From NCBI GenBank assembly GCA_944388075.1, contig CALXHI010000048.1, positions 62,001-126,000 on the forward strand: a stretch of 64,000 nucleotides of DNA, written 5' to 3'. The notes below the pieces were generated by a model. That model was not told where the DNA came from. It saw only the letters and a list, made by a program, of their open reading frames with translations, and did no database searches. The stretch's first letter is position 1. Each line of letters begins with the position of its first letter. Shown here piece by piece: positions 18,989-27,942 of the stretch. Source of the stretch: an uncultured Clostridia bacterium (lineage in GTDB: Bacteria > Bacillota > Clostridia > Oscillospirales > Ruminococcaceae). The position numbers and the translations under genes were made by a program.

Positions 18989-21079
18989 ATGAAACAAATC
19001 GAAACCGGCAAAATCAAAAACATCGTACTCGCCGGCCACAGCGGCTGCGGCAAAACTGCACTTGCTGAGGCTCTGCTGTTCAAAGCAGGCGCAACCGACC
19101 GCCTTGGCAAGGCAACCGATGGCAACACCATTTGTGACTACGACGCAGAAGAAATCAAGCGCAAGTTTTCCATCAATCTCTCGCTTGCAACTTTTGAGTA
19201 CAGTGACTTTAAGATCAACCTGCTCGATACCCCCGGGCTGCTCGACTTCGGCGCAGCGATGAATGAAGGGCTGTTCGCAGGTGATACCGTCATCATCTGC
19301 GTATCCGCCAAGTCCGGCGTCCATGTCGGCACAAAAAAAGCCTACATGGCTGCCAAAGCGCAGGGCAAGCATATCATGTTCGTCATGACCAAGATGGACG
19401 ATCCCAATCAGGATTACTACCACTCTCTCGATATGCTGAAGGAAGCATTCGGCACAGCGATCTGCCCGGTTATCGTGCCGCAGATCGAGAATGGTGCTAT
19501 GACCTCCCTGATTCACCTCGGACGCATGAAGTCCTATACCTATGACAAGAAGGGCGCATCGGCTGTCGGTGACGTGCCGAGCGGTTCGCTCTCCGATAAG
19601 GCGGATATCACCGCCGCCGGTCTGCTCGACAGTTTGAGCGAAGCTGTTGCCGAAACCAGCGATGAACTGATGGAGAAGTTCTTTGCCGGCGAAGCCTTTA
19701 CGCAGGAGGAAATCAGCCACGGTATCCACGAAGCGATGCGTACCGGTCGTGCATTGCCTGTGTTTGCCGTTTCGAATGCGACCCTGGCAGGTGTGGATTT
19801 GCTGCTCGAATTCCTGAAGTATATGCCTGCACCGACCAGTCTTGGCGCACGCAAAGCCACCGATGCCAACGGCAAGGAGGTCATGATCCCGGTCGAGTCC
19901 GGCGACCCCGCCTCCGCATTCGTATTCCGCACCGTTGCAGACCCGTTTGTCGGCAAGATGAGCTTTATCAAGGTCATGTCCGGTACGCTGTCCTCCGATA
20001 AGGATTTGGTCAATGCCAAAACCGGTAACCCCGAGCGCATCGGCAAGCTCTACACCATGCTCGGTAAGAAGCAAATCGAGATGAGCCGTGCCGTTGCCGG
20101 TGATATCGTTGTCGCTACGAAGATTGCAGCCAACACCGGGGATACCCTCTGCTCGCCCGAGCGCGTGGTGTCCTTTGCGTCGGTACAGTACCCGAAGCCC
20201 TGCTACCGCATGGCGGTTCAGGCGAAAGCACAGGGCGATGAAGCCAAAATCTCCTCCAACCTCCAGCGCATGCTCGAGGAGGACAAATCCCTATCCTTTG
20301 GTCTGGATCCGTTCACCAAGGAACAGATTCTCAGCGGTCTAGGCGATCAGCATCTCGATGTCACCCTCGCAAAGCTCAAGACCAAATTCGGTGTTGATGT
20401 ACTGCTCGAAGTGCCGAGAATTGCCTATCGGGAAACCATTCGCAAGCAGGTTACGCAGCGGGGCAGACATAAAAAGCAGTCCGGCGGTCACGGCCAGTTC
20501 GGTGATGTTGTCATCGAGTTTGAACACTGTGACAGCGATACCCTCGTCTTTGAGGAACGTGTGGTTGGCGGTGCTGTACCAAAGAACTTCTTCCCGGCGG
20601 TCGAAAAGGGTCTGCAAGAGTGCATGAAGCATGGTGTGCTGGCAGGCTGTCCGGTTGTCGGTCTGAAAGCCACGCTCATCGATGGCTCGTACCATCCGGT
20701 CGACTCTTCCGAAATGGCATTTAAGATTGCCGCATCGCTGGCATTCAAGGACGGTCTTAAGCAGGCAAATCCGGTCATGCTCGAACCGATTGGCGCACTG
20801 AAAGTCATCATCCCCGATGACAAGACCGGCGATGTCATGGGCGAGCTGAACAAGCGTCGCGGCAGAGTGCTCGGCATGGAACCCTGCGGCGATGGTCTGA
20901 CTGCCATCGATGCCGAAGCCCCCATGCGGGAAATGCAGGATTTCGCTATGTATCTACGTCAGGTCGCAAAGGGCATGGGTGAATTCACCTTCGACTTTCT
21001 CCGCTATGAGCAGCTGCCCGGTAACCTCCTCGATGAGGTCATTGCAAGCGTGAAAACTGCTGCCGGCGACGAGGAATAA
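18989..21079 (+). CDS. Elongation factor G-like translational GTPase (paralogue)
   Basis: 696 residues with EF-G architecture: G domain (1-270), domain II, III, IV and V. The P-loop GHSGCGKT, DTPGLLDF (G3) and TKMD (G4, with Thr replacing the usual Asn) are visible. The switch I region reads EIKRKFSINLSL instead of RGITI, as in the EF-G-2/FusA2-like subgroup. It is not next to rpsL, rpsG or tuf, so it is unlikely to be the main EF-G. Roles proposed for such paralogues include ribosome recycling or stress. AGGAGAGG lies before the ATG. Confidence 0.85.
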   Translation: MKQIETGKIKNIVLAGHSGCGKTALAEALLFKAGATDRLGKATDGNTICDYDAEEIKRKFSINLSLATFEYSDFKINLLDTPGLLDFGAAMNEGLFAGDTVIICVSAKSGVHVGTKKAYMAAKAQGKHIMFVMTKMDDPNQDYYHSLDMLKEAFGTAICPVIVPQIENGAMTSLIHLGRMKSYTYDKKGASAVGDVPSGSLSDKADITAAGLLDSLSEAVAETSDELMEKFFAGEAFTQEEISHGIHEAMRTGRALPVFAVSNATLAGVDLLLEFLKYMPAPTSLGARKATDANGKEVMIPVESGDPASAFVFRTVADPFVGKMSFIKVMSGTLSSDKDLVNAKTGNPERIGKLYTMLGKKQIEMSRAVAGDIVVATKIAANTGDTLCSPERVVSFASVQYPKPCYRMAVQAKAQGDEAKISSNLQRMLEEDKSLSFGLDPFTKEQILSGLGDQHLDVTLAKLKTKFGVDVLLEVPRIAYRETIRKQVTQRGRHKKQSGGHGQFGDVVIEFEHCDSDTLVFEERVVGGAVPKNFFPAVEKGLQECMKHGVLAGCPVVGLKATLIDGSYHPVDSSEMAFKIAASLAFKDGLKQANPVMLEPIGALKVIIPDDKTGDVMGELNKRRGRVLGMEPCGDGLTAIDAEAPMREMQDFAMYLRQVAKGMGEFTFDFLRYEQLPGNLLDEVIASVKTAAGDEE

Positions 21080-21096
21080 TCCAATCTACAAAGCGC

Positions 21097-21124
21097 GCCG
21101 ATGTGTCTTGTGGGATACATCGGC
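21097..21124 (+). terminator. Hairpin after the EF-G paralogue
   Basis: The stem 21097-21107 with 21114-21124 has one mismatch; the T tract is poor, so termination may be incomplete. Confidence 0.5.
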
Positions 21125-21189
21125 TCGTTTGGCATTTGGGTATCGCACAATTGCGTTTATGAATTTTTTCTTAGTATGACAAAAAGTGA

Positions 21190-21218
21190 TTGACAATTTC
21201 CTTTCCGGAGACTATAAT
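21190..21218 (+). promoter_or_regulatory. Predicted promoter of the LCP gene
   Basis: Perfect TTGACA and TATAAT, 17 bases apart, 36 bases before the start codon. Confidence 0.85.
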
Positions 21219-21254
21219 AAAAGCAATCTGACACAGAAAGAAAGGAGATTGCCC

Positions 21255-22352
21255 ATGTCCAATCGTTTTTCCAAAACCATGGAGCTGCCCCCGATGCCGG
21301 ATGAGGCAGAGCAGCGTACCTGCCATCCGCCGGAGCGTCCGTCCAAGCCTCGCCCCAAGAAATCCAAGAAGGCAAAGCCGTCTGTCCTCGGCCGCACCAT
21401 TGCCGTACTGCTGACGGTTGTTTTGGTCGTATTTGTGGGATATTCGGCATTTGCCCTCTACGCCATCGGCAGACGGCAGTACGACAACAGTGCCGTTTCT
21501 ACCGCTTCGATTGCCCGTTATGCACCCGAGGATGTGCGCACCTATTTGCTCGTTGGTACGGACGAGCGCGGCACGGAAACCGGTCGTGCCGACACCATCA
21601 TGCTGCTCAGTATCAGCAAGCAAAACAAAACCATCACACTCACCTCTATCATGCGCGACACCTATGTCGGCGAAGTGAATCCACAGCTTGTCCGTATCAA
21701 CGAAGCCTATTTCCGAGGCGGTGTCGACCTGCTCGCACAAACCATTTCCCAAACCTACGGCATGCAGATTGACGGTTATGTCAAGGTCAATTTTCGGGCA
21801 TTCGTCAACATTGTCGATGCACTCGGCGGCGTAACCATCACCCTCTCCGATCGGGAAGCGGAAGCGGTCAACCTCATCCTGCAAAGCGAGGTCAATGCAC
21901 TGATGGGCGATGCCACTACAGCAGACCAGCTATCCGGCGGCGGCACCTTGCTCCTCAACGGCAAGCAAGCACTTTCCTATGCCCGCATTCGCAAAGTCGG
22001 CAATGCGGATTTTGAACGCACTCAGCGGCAACGCCTTGTGCTGTCACAGCTGCTCGACCGGATGAAAGCGCATCCATTCCAAGCATTGCCTGCAATCGCA
22101 AGAGATGTGCTGCCCGAGCTGACCACCGATTTGTCCTCCGTCACGCTCTACGGCTTGTCACTGGAATTGCCGCATTTGCTGACATCCTACGAATGGCAGA
22201 CGCTGCGCCTGCCCGCAGACGGCACGTATTCCGGCTTCACCACATCGGGCGGGGCACAGGTGCTTCGCGTGGACTTTGCCGAAAACCTCAAGCTGTTTCA
22301 AGCTGCGCTCGAACAGCCGCCGCAGTTCACAGCCGATACCATTGCACCATAA
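21255..22352 (+). CDS. LytR-CpsA-Psr family cell-wall ligase
   Basis: LCP proteins transfer undecaprenyl-linked glycopolymers (teichoic acid, capsule) to peptidoglycan. The 365-residue protein has a cytoplasmic, basic, proline-rich start (about 1-45), one membrane anchor (about 48-70) and an extracellular LCP domain with LLVGTDERG, RADTIMLLSI, SIMRDTYV, INEAYFRGG and SYARIRKVGNADFERTQRQR, which includes the conserved Arg residues binding the pyrophosphate. The ATG at 21255 follows AAAGGAG. The nearby membrane glycosyltransferase and PHP-like protein may belong to the same surface-glycan theme. Confidence 0.92.
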   Translation: MSNRFSKTMELPPMPDEAEQRTCHPPERPSKPRPKKSKKAKPSVLGRTIAVLLTVVLVVFVGYSAFALYAIGRRQYDNSAVSTASIARYAPEDVRTYLLVGTDERGTETGRADTIMLLSISKQNKTITLTSIMRDTYVGEVNPQLVRINEAYFRGGVDLLAQTISQTYGMQIDGYVKVNFRAFVNIVDALGGVTITLSDREAEAVNLILQSEVNALMGDATTADQLSGGGTLLLNGKQALSYARIRKVGNADFERTQRQRLVLSQLLDRMKAHPFQALPAIARDVLPELTTDLSSVTLYGLSLELPHLLTSYEWQTLRLPADGTYSGFTTSGGAQVLRVDFAENLKLFQAALEQPPQFTADTIAP

Positions 22353-22354
22353 AC

Positions 22355-22390
22355 AAAAAGACGGGAATCCATTGCATTCCCGTCTTTTTT
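22355..22390. terminator. Bidirectional terminator, LCP gene / glycosyltransferase
   Basis: A perfect 14-bp stem (22355-22368 with 22376-22389) and a run of six T residues; the right end overlaps the stop codon of the convergent gene at 22389. Confidence 0.92.
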
Positions 22391-23873
22391 ATGTATGCTT
22401 TTTTAACAAAGCATAGCAGTATTCGTCATGATATTCCACCGCATAATCGATGATATCGTATTGCGCATAGAGTTCCGGATAGGGGTTCTTTTCCCGCATT
22501 TGTTCCTCAAATTCCCAGCGAATAACCACATACTCCGTTTCCTGCTCCCGAATCATACGCTCCTGCGCCTCATACATCTCCGGCAGCTGTGTTCGGGCGA
22601 TATTCAGCTTGCAGAAAAATCGGCTCTCCGGCAACGGCGATTCATTCATCAAAAAGAATCCGCCATCCAAAAAATTGTAATTAAGCAACGTAGCACCATC
22701 CGGCATTTGTTCAGCAAATTGTATTTGCGGATAATAGCTGTTCGGCTTGCCGATGAAATACAAACAGTTGCCCGCTATGCCCAAAATCAAGCCCCAACAA
22801 CTGCCGAATATCACGGCTGCCGTTCGAGAGAACAGCTTCTCCTGCCATCGCCGTTCGAGCCAATCCGCTGCCGCAATCGCCCCAAGCGGCACAAATGCCC
22901 CCAGAATCAGCAGGTAATACCGATAGCGTACACCGCCGATGAACACAAAGCAGTACAGCAGCACAAGCGTCACCGGCACAGCCAACCGACTAAATTTAGT
23001 CGGAGAAAAGCGTTCCGAACGGGCAAATACAATCGCCCCCAATAGCACAAATGCCATCATCACCGGATTCCAAAGCAAATCTTTGCCGAAGAAATCCGCA
23101 ATCCGCTGCCCAACCGTAATGGAACGGGGATAGCGTGTGGCATTGTCGACGAGATACACGGTGAGCCATTCGGAAAGTGCGCCCTGTGAGGCAAAGTAAA
23201 TCGACCACGGCAGCGTTGCAAGCGCCATACCAAGCAAAAACATACTGCCAGCTTTCCATGCTGCCCCAAAGCCTTTCGTTTTCCAGATCCATATGCCAAT
23301 CAGCAAGCACCAACCGATGTAAAAGCCCAGCATGGTATACTTGATCCACAGAACACAGCCTGCCAATACACCGGTTTTGCATAACAATGCGTTGGTGCAA
23401 GGCTTGCGGTCAGTCGCAACGGCAAGCAAATCACAGAGTGACCACAGCACCGGTATTAGGCAAAATTCCTCGGCATTGTCACCTCGACTGTAGCAGAATG
23501 CCATTACAATCACCAAACCGCTAACGGCAGCAACCCGATATCGCCATCGCTTGGGCAAATACCATGTGGCAAGGTTGCCGATCATCCGCAGCAAAACCGT
23601 CCAAACAGCTACCTGCACCAGATATACGCCAAAGAACCGCAATTGCGGAAACAATGCCGCCGGAATATGCAGAAAATACAGCAAAGGCCCTTTCTGCTCA
23701 TGCAAATCCAGATAGGGAATGCGCCCCTCCGTCCATGCCTTGGCAACCGAAAGAAAACAGTTCTGGTCGACACCGGTATGCAGTGGAAATAACCATGAGG
23801 TCATCGAGCCGACTGTCATGAGCACCCATGCCAACAGGAAATAGACAAACCAATCCTTGATGTTTTGTTTCAT
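22389..23873 (-). CDS. Polytopic membrane glycosyltransferase (GT39/ArnT-like)
   Basis: 494 residues with about ten to twelve hydrophobic segments and a polar C-terminal domain of some 120 residues. The first external loop contains HTGVDQNCFLSVAKAW and PYLDLHEQKGP, similar in position to the Asp-containing loop of lipid-phosphosugar-dependent transferases of the GT-C fold. It would move sugars from a polyprenyl donor to an extracellular acceptor. The ATG lies one base after the GH51 stop (TGATATG), so the two are translationally coupled. Substrate unknown; a teichoic-acid or protein-glycosylation role is possible. Confidence 0.75.
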   Translation of the reverse strand: MKQNIKDWFVYFLLAWVLMTVGSMTSWLFPLHTGVDQNCFLSVAKAWTEGRIPYLDLHEQKGPLLYFLHIPAALFPQLRFFGVYLVQVAVWTVLLRMIGNLATWYLPKRWRYRVAAVSGLVIVMAFCYSRGDNAEEFCLIPVLWSLCDLLAVATDRKPCTNALLCKTGVLAGCVLWIKYTMLGFYIGWCLLIGIWIWKTKGFGAAWKAGSMFLLGMALATLPWSIYFASQGALSEWLTVYLVDNATRYPRSITVGQRIADFFGKDLLWNPVMMAFVLLGAIVFARSERFSPTKFSRLAVPVTLVLLYCFVFIGGVRYRYYLLILGAFVPLGAIAAADWLERRWQEKLFSRTAAVIFGSCWGLILGIAGNCLYFIGKPNSYYPQIQFAEQMPDGATLLNYNFLDGGFFLMNESPLPESRFFCKLNIARTQLPEMYEAQERMIREQETEYVVIRWEFEEQMREKNPYPELYAQYDIIDYAVEYHDEYCYALLKKHT

Positions 23874-23874
23874 A

Positions 23875-25341
23875 TCAGCCTTGCAGCGTTACGAGCGAAC
23901 ATGCCGGCAGGGTCAGCGTCAGCACACCGTCCTGGGGCTGCGGTACGGCATAGGGCTGCGGCACGACCTGATCGGGCTGCTCAAAGGTATTATGCGCCCG
24001 ACAATCGCCGGTCAGGATTTTACCGCTGCATCGGATATTTCGCAACGATTCCGGCAATTGCAGCGATAGCATCTGCTCCTGCAAATGCGGATTACAGAGC
24101 GAAATCAAGGTGCTGCCGTCCTTTTGCGAGGCAATCACCGATACCGCCGGCAGCCCATCCTGCATCGGCATCTCACCGTCCAACTCGAGCAAAGCCGCAT
24201 CCTGATGCCCTTGCATCATCGCAAAGACATGATAGGTCGGTGTGCAAAGCATGCGATTGCCTTCCGTGAGAATCAACGCCTGCAGCACATTGACCGTCTG
24301 TGCGAGGTTTGCCATCTTGACACGCTCGGTATGGCGATGGAAGATGTGCAAGGTCAATGCTGCCAACATCGCATCCCGCATGGTATTTTGCTGATAGAGG
24401 AAAGCGTCCTTCGTGCCCTCCATCACATCATACCACGAACCCCATTCATCGACAATCAATGCCACCTGCCGCTCGGGGTCATAGCGATCCATGATTTCAC
24501 TGTGCTTGGTGAGCAGTTCTTCCATGAAGTATGCCTTTTGTAGCGTTTGGAGATATTCCGCATCGGTGAACATCAGCGAATCGCCCTTCTTCTCCCATCG
24601 TCCGCTCGGTACGGTGTAGTAATGCAGTGCCAGACCCTGCATCATCCAAGGGTCAACCGCCTGCATCATATGCTCCGTCCAAGCATAGTCATTCGCATTC
24701 GGACCGCAGGCGATTTTCCACATCGGTGTGGAGAAATCATAGGACTTCGCAAAGCCCTGCCATTGACGGTACTGGTGCGCATAGTATTCCACACGCATCT
24801 GTCCGCCGCCGCCCCATGCCTCATTGCCGATACCCAGATAGGGCAGCTTCCAAGGCTCGTGCCGACCGTTTTGACGGCGTTCTTCGGTGATGGCGGTATC
24901 CTTGTCCGAGGTCACGTATTCAACCCATTTCGCCAATTCCCGAATCGTACCGCTGCCCATATTGCCTGCCAGATACGGCGCACAGCCAAGCAGTTCACAA
25001 AGACGGAAAAACTCATGCGTACCAAAGCGATTGGATTCCGGAGCCCAACCCCAAACGGTATTGATGGTTTTGGGACGCTTTGCCGGATCGCCGATGCCAT
25101 CTCGCCAGTGATAGCAGTCCGCAAAGCAGCCACCCGGCCAACGCAGCACCGGAATCTGCAGAGCCTGCAAAGCCTCAAGCACATCCTTGCGATAACCCTC
25201 TACCGTGGGGGCATCGGTACTTTCGTCTGCCCAGATACCGTCATAGATACAGCGGCCAAGATGCTCGGCAAAATGACCGTATTGTGCAGCCGGAATGATC
25301 TTCGGCCGATCGGATTCTTTCAGTTGTAATGTGAGGTTCAT
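23875..25341 (-). CDS. abfA: GH51 alpha-L-arabinofuranosidase
   Basis: Removes terminal arabinofuranose from arabinoxylan or arabinan oligosaccharides. The 488-residue protein has LRWPGGCFADCYHWRDGIG, the acid/base motif GIGNEAWG and the nucleophile motif LIVDEWGSWYD, both typical of GH51, plus a C-terminal beta domain. No signal peptide is present, so it acts on imported oligosaccharides. The start at 25341 follows AAAGGAG; the frame stays open 53 codons further without support. It lies between GH13 and the glycosyltransferase on the same strand but after a terminator, so it may have its own promoter. Confidence 0.93.
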   Translation of the reverse strand: MNLTLQLKESDRPKIIPAAQYGHFAEHLGRCIYDGIWADESTDAPTVEGYRKDVLEALQALQIPVLRWPGGCFADCYHWRDGIGDPAKRPKTINTVWGWAPESNRFGTHEFFRLCELLGCAPYLAGNMGSGTIRELAKWVEYVTSDKDTAITEERRQNGRHEPWKLPYLGIGNEAWGGGGQMRVEYYAHQYRQWQGFAKSYDFSTPMWKIACGPNANDYAWTEHMMQAVDPWMMQGLALHYYTVPSGRWEKKGDSLMFTDAEYLQTLQKAYFMEELLTKHSEIMDRYDPERQVALIVDEWGSWYDVMEGTKDAFLYQQNTMRDAMLAALTLHIFHRHTERVKMANLAQTVNVLQALILTEGNRMLCTPTYHVFAMMQGHQDAALLELDGEMPMQDGLPAVSVIASQKDGSTLISLCNPHLQEQMLSLQLPESLRNIRCSGKILTGDCRAHNTFEQPDQVVPQPYAVPQPQDGVLTLTLPACSLVTLQG

Positions 25342-25397
25342 ACACGCACACTCCTTTCGTCCTTCCATTATAACCGATATACGCCACAAATGCAAGC

Positions 25398-25432
25398 AAA
25401 AAACATCGATTCCGTTTGGTACAGAATCGATG
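25398..25432 (-). terminator. Terminator after the GH13 gene
   Basis: A 9-bp stem (25404-25412 with 25424-25432) followed on the minus strand by six T residues. Confidence 0.85.
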
Positions 25433-25444
25433 CTTTGCTTGGGA

Positions 25445-27022
25445 TTAATGGTTGCCCTGTTCGAGTTGTGCCACACGCTTTTGCAAGGCTTCCAGTTCAT
25501 TCAGCAGTGTCTGCATATCCTGACGCAGCTGTGCGGTAAATTCCGCATCCGATGCCGTTTCACAGCGTTCCCGAATGGCATCCAACGCCTTTGTCGCAGG
25601 CTCTGTCGGTGCGGCAGCTGCAGCGGGTTCGGAGGTCGGCTCTGCAACCGATTCCGGTACGCTGATCGGCTCTGCTGCGGGTGCTGCATGGCCGATACGC
25701 TTCTTGGCGGCCCACACAGCCGTAAACGGCTTGATTTCATAGCTGCCGGCTGCGGCAATGGGGGTATCGGTCAGCACGTCATACCAACCATCTCCGCCAA
25801 TCGGCAACGGCAGCTGTGCCGACTGATCCGCTAAATTGAGCAGGCAATAGACCGCTTCATCGCCCTCACCACGGCGGAATGCCAGCTGTTGATTGCGCAC
25901 CTCAACGGTTTTGAATTTGCCCGTATGCAAAGCAGGCAGTTCGGCATATGCCGCACCGAGTCGATACAGAAATGCACACAAATCCGAGGATTTCGGCAGA
26001 TCATCGCTCCATTCGACTGCCGGACGCAGGTTCTCGTCACCGCCCTGCTTCTTCTCGCCCTTCCACGCAAACTCACTGCCATAGTAGATAGACGGCACAC
26101 CCGGCATTGCATACAGTAGGGCATAGGCCAACGGCAAATGCTTCGGTTCTTTCAGCTGCGATGCCAGACGGGAAACATCATGGTTATCGACAAAGTTATA
26201 GAGCGACAGATTCGGGTAAATCGCATGGTCGCCGGACTGCCGGTTGATGGCATAGTTAATCTCGAAATAGTTTTTGTCATTATGGCTCGACCACAACCCC
26301 TTCCAGCACTCGTAATTTGTCGCAGAATCGAGCATCTCCGGATTGGCATAGCGGCTGTAATCGCCGTGAATCAGCTCACCCATCAGCCAGAACTCGGGAT
26401 TGCGGCTCTTGGTCAGATGGCGAATGCGGCGGAAAAAGCTCATGTCAATGCAGTCTGCCGCATCAAAGCGAATGCCGTCGATGTGAAATGCATCCATCCA
26501 GCCGAGAATCGCCGATTCCAGATAGGACACGACCGCTTCATTGCGGAGATTGAGCTTGACCAATTCCTGACAGCCATTCCAACAAGCATAGGAAAACGGA
26601 TCGCCAAAGCGGTTGGAATTGCCGAACCACACATCGCAGAACCAATCTCGATACTGCGACTGCTCCCGATTCCTCAGCAAATCCTGAAATGCAAAGAACT
26701 CTCTGCCGACATGATTGAACACGCCGTCAATGACCACACGAATGCCATTTGCATGCAGTGCATCGCAAACCGCAGCAAAATCCGCATTCGTACCCAAGCG
26801 GCTGTCGAGCTTGGTATAGTCCTTGGTATCATAGCCATGCGTGGACGACTCCCACAGGGGACTGAAGTAAATCGCATTGCAGTGCAGCTGCTTCCAATGC
26901 GGAATCCAGTCACAGACCTTGCCAATGCGGTTGACCGGTGCTTCTCCGGTGTTCTGCCAAGGGGCACCGCAAAAGCCCATCGGGTAAATATGATAAAATA
27001 CAGCAGAATCGATCCAAGACAT
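25445..27022 (-). CDS. GH13 alpha-amylase/neopullulanase-like protein with coiled-coil tail
   Basis: 525 residues. The catalytic barrel (about 5-440) shows region I DGVFNHVG, region II GIRFDAADC with the nucleophile Asp, region III MGELIHGDY with the acid/base Glu and region IV FVDNHDVSR. No signal peptide: it would act on maltodextrin or pullulan-type oligosaccharides in the cytoplasm. After a beta domain there is an Ala/Pro/Glu-rich linker (about 440-475) and a short coiled coil (DMQTLLNELEALQKRVAQLEQ), which is unusual for GH13 and suggests oligomerisation. AAGGAGG precedes the ATG. Confidence 0.9.
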   Translation of the reverse strand: MSWIDSAVFYHIYPMGFCGAPWQNTGEAPVNRIGKVCDWIPHWKQLHCNAIYFSPLWESSTHGYDTKDYTKLDSRLGTNADFAAVCDALHANGIRVVIDGVFNHVGREFFAFQDLLRNREQSQYRDWFCDVWFGNSNRFGDPFSYACWNGCQELVKLNLRNEAVVSYLESAILGWMDAFHIDGIRFDAADCIDMSFFRRIRHLTKSRNPEFWLMGELIHGDYSRYANPEMLDSATNYECWKGLWSSHNDKNYFEINYAINRQSGDHAIYPNLSLYNFVDNHDVSRLASQLKEPKHLPLAYALLYAMPGVPSIYYGSEFAWKGEKKQGGDENLRPAVEWSDDLPKSSDLCAFLYRLGAAYAELPALHTGKFKTVEVRNQQLAFRRGEGDEAVYCLLNLADQSAQLPLPIGGDGWYDVLTDTPIAAAGSYEIKPFTAVWAAKKRIGHAAPAAEPISVPESVAEPTSEPAAAAAPTEPATKALDAIRERCETASDAEFTAQLRQDMQTLLNELEALQKRVAQLEQGNH

Positions 27023-27098
27023 CAGTTGTCCTCCTTCGTCAAAAAATGAATATTGCGTCGCAACTCCCCAATGGTCGGCACATAGCGCACTCCACGGC

Positions 27099-27761
27099 TT
27101 AGTTTGTCTGCTTCCTTTCACTCTCTGCCACGGGTACAATCGCCGTCACCGCACCCTCCAGGAAATAGGATGCCTCCATATCCGCTGTGCAGAGTGCAAA
27201 TGCCAACGGATACATCTCTAAGGCTCGCCCAACCGTATTTCTTTGCTCTGCACTTGCATCGGAAAAGCCCATATGCCACCGAATTGCCATCGCCTCCTCC
27301 TTTCGCAAATGCATGAAGAACTGAATCAGATAGACCGATTTTTCGCCATGACCATAGGGCAGGCGATCCTCGACTTTATAGTATGGGACTTTTTCCCACT
27401 GACCATTCGCATTTTTCGCATTGCGATAATCCACCGTATAGAAATTCATCTTGCAGAGATCGTGCAGCAGGGCAACAATGGCAATGCTTTCCTCCGGATA
27501 TTGCAGACCGTACAGCTCTTTCACACGAGGCCGTTGCAGATAGTCGTGCAGACAGCTGTACACATTCAGCGAATGCTCTGCCAAACCGCCCGGATACGCA
27601 CCGTGATACCGAGTACTCGCCGGAGCGGTAAAGAAATCGCTCTCCTCCGAACAAAGATAATCTAGCAGCTTCTCCGAACCCGCACGCTTAATATGCGTTC
27701 GGTAAATCTGTAAGAACGCTTCCTTGTGCTGATTGACCCGTTGTTGATCGGCTTGTGTCAT
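27099..27761 (-). CDS. HD-domain hydrolase
   Basis: 220-residue protein with the HD signature spread as EHSLNVYSCL (His) and VALLHDLCKM (His-Asp), the metal centre of HD phosphohydrolases, plus YGHGEKSVYLI further on. It resembles the HD families found in YhaM-like nucleases and phage-type proteins, but without the OB domain of YhaM. Substrate unknown. The ATG at 27761 has GGAGG 7 bases upstream. It precedes the GH13 gene by 76 bases and may share its promoter at 27817-27845. Confidence 0.75.
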   Translation of the reverse strand: MTQADQQRVNQHKEAFLQIYRTHIKRAGSEKLLDYLCSEESDFFTAPASTRYHGAYPGGLAEHSLNVYSCLHDYLQRPRVKELYGLQYPEESIAIVALLHDLCKMNFYTVDYRNAKNANGQWEKVPYYKVEDRLPYGHGEKSVYLIQFFMHLRKEEAMAIRWHMGFSDASAEQRNTVGRALEMYPLAFALCTADMEASYFLEGAVTAIVPVAESERKQTN

Positions 27762-27816
27762 AGTATGCCTCCTCACTGTAATTGTTAATCGGGCAGATGT
27801 GGGAATGATATTTCAT

Positions 27817-27845
27817 ATTATACCATATTTGATGGGCTTTCGCAA
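27817..27845 (-). promoter_or_regulatory. Predicted promoter of the HD/GH13 unit
   Basis: Minus-strand TTGCGA and TATAAT, 17 bases apart with TGG before the -10. Confidence 0.6.
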
Positions 27846-27878
27846 GCCTTCGGAACTTGCAATTTTGAAAAAAATCAC

Positions 27879-27907
27879 TTGACGGCAAAGACAAAATACG
27901 ATATAAT
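27879..27907 (+). promoter_or_regulatory. Predicted promoter of the GH36-GH74-GH25 unit
   Basis: TTGACG and perfect TATAAT, 17 bases apart, 35 bases before the GH36 gene and divergent from the promoter at 27817-27845. Confidence 0.75.
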
Positions 27908-27942
27908 GAAAGTGTATTTCTTTTCGGAAATGAGGTCATACC

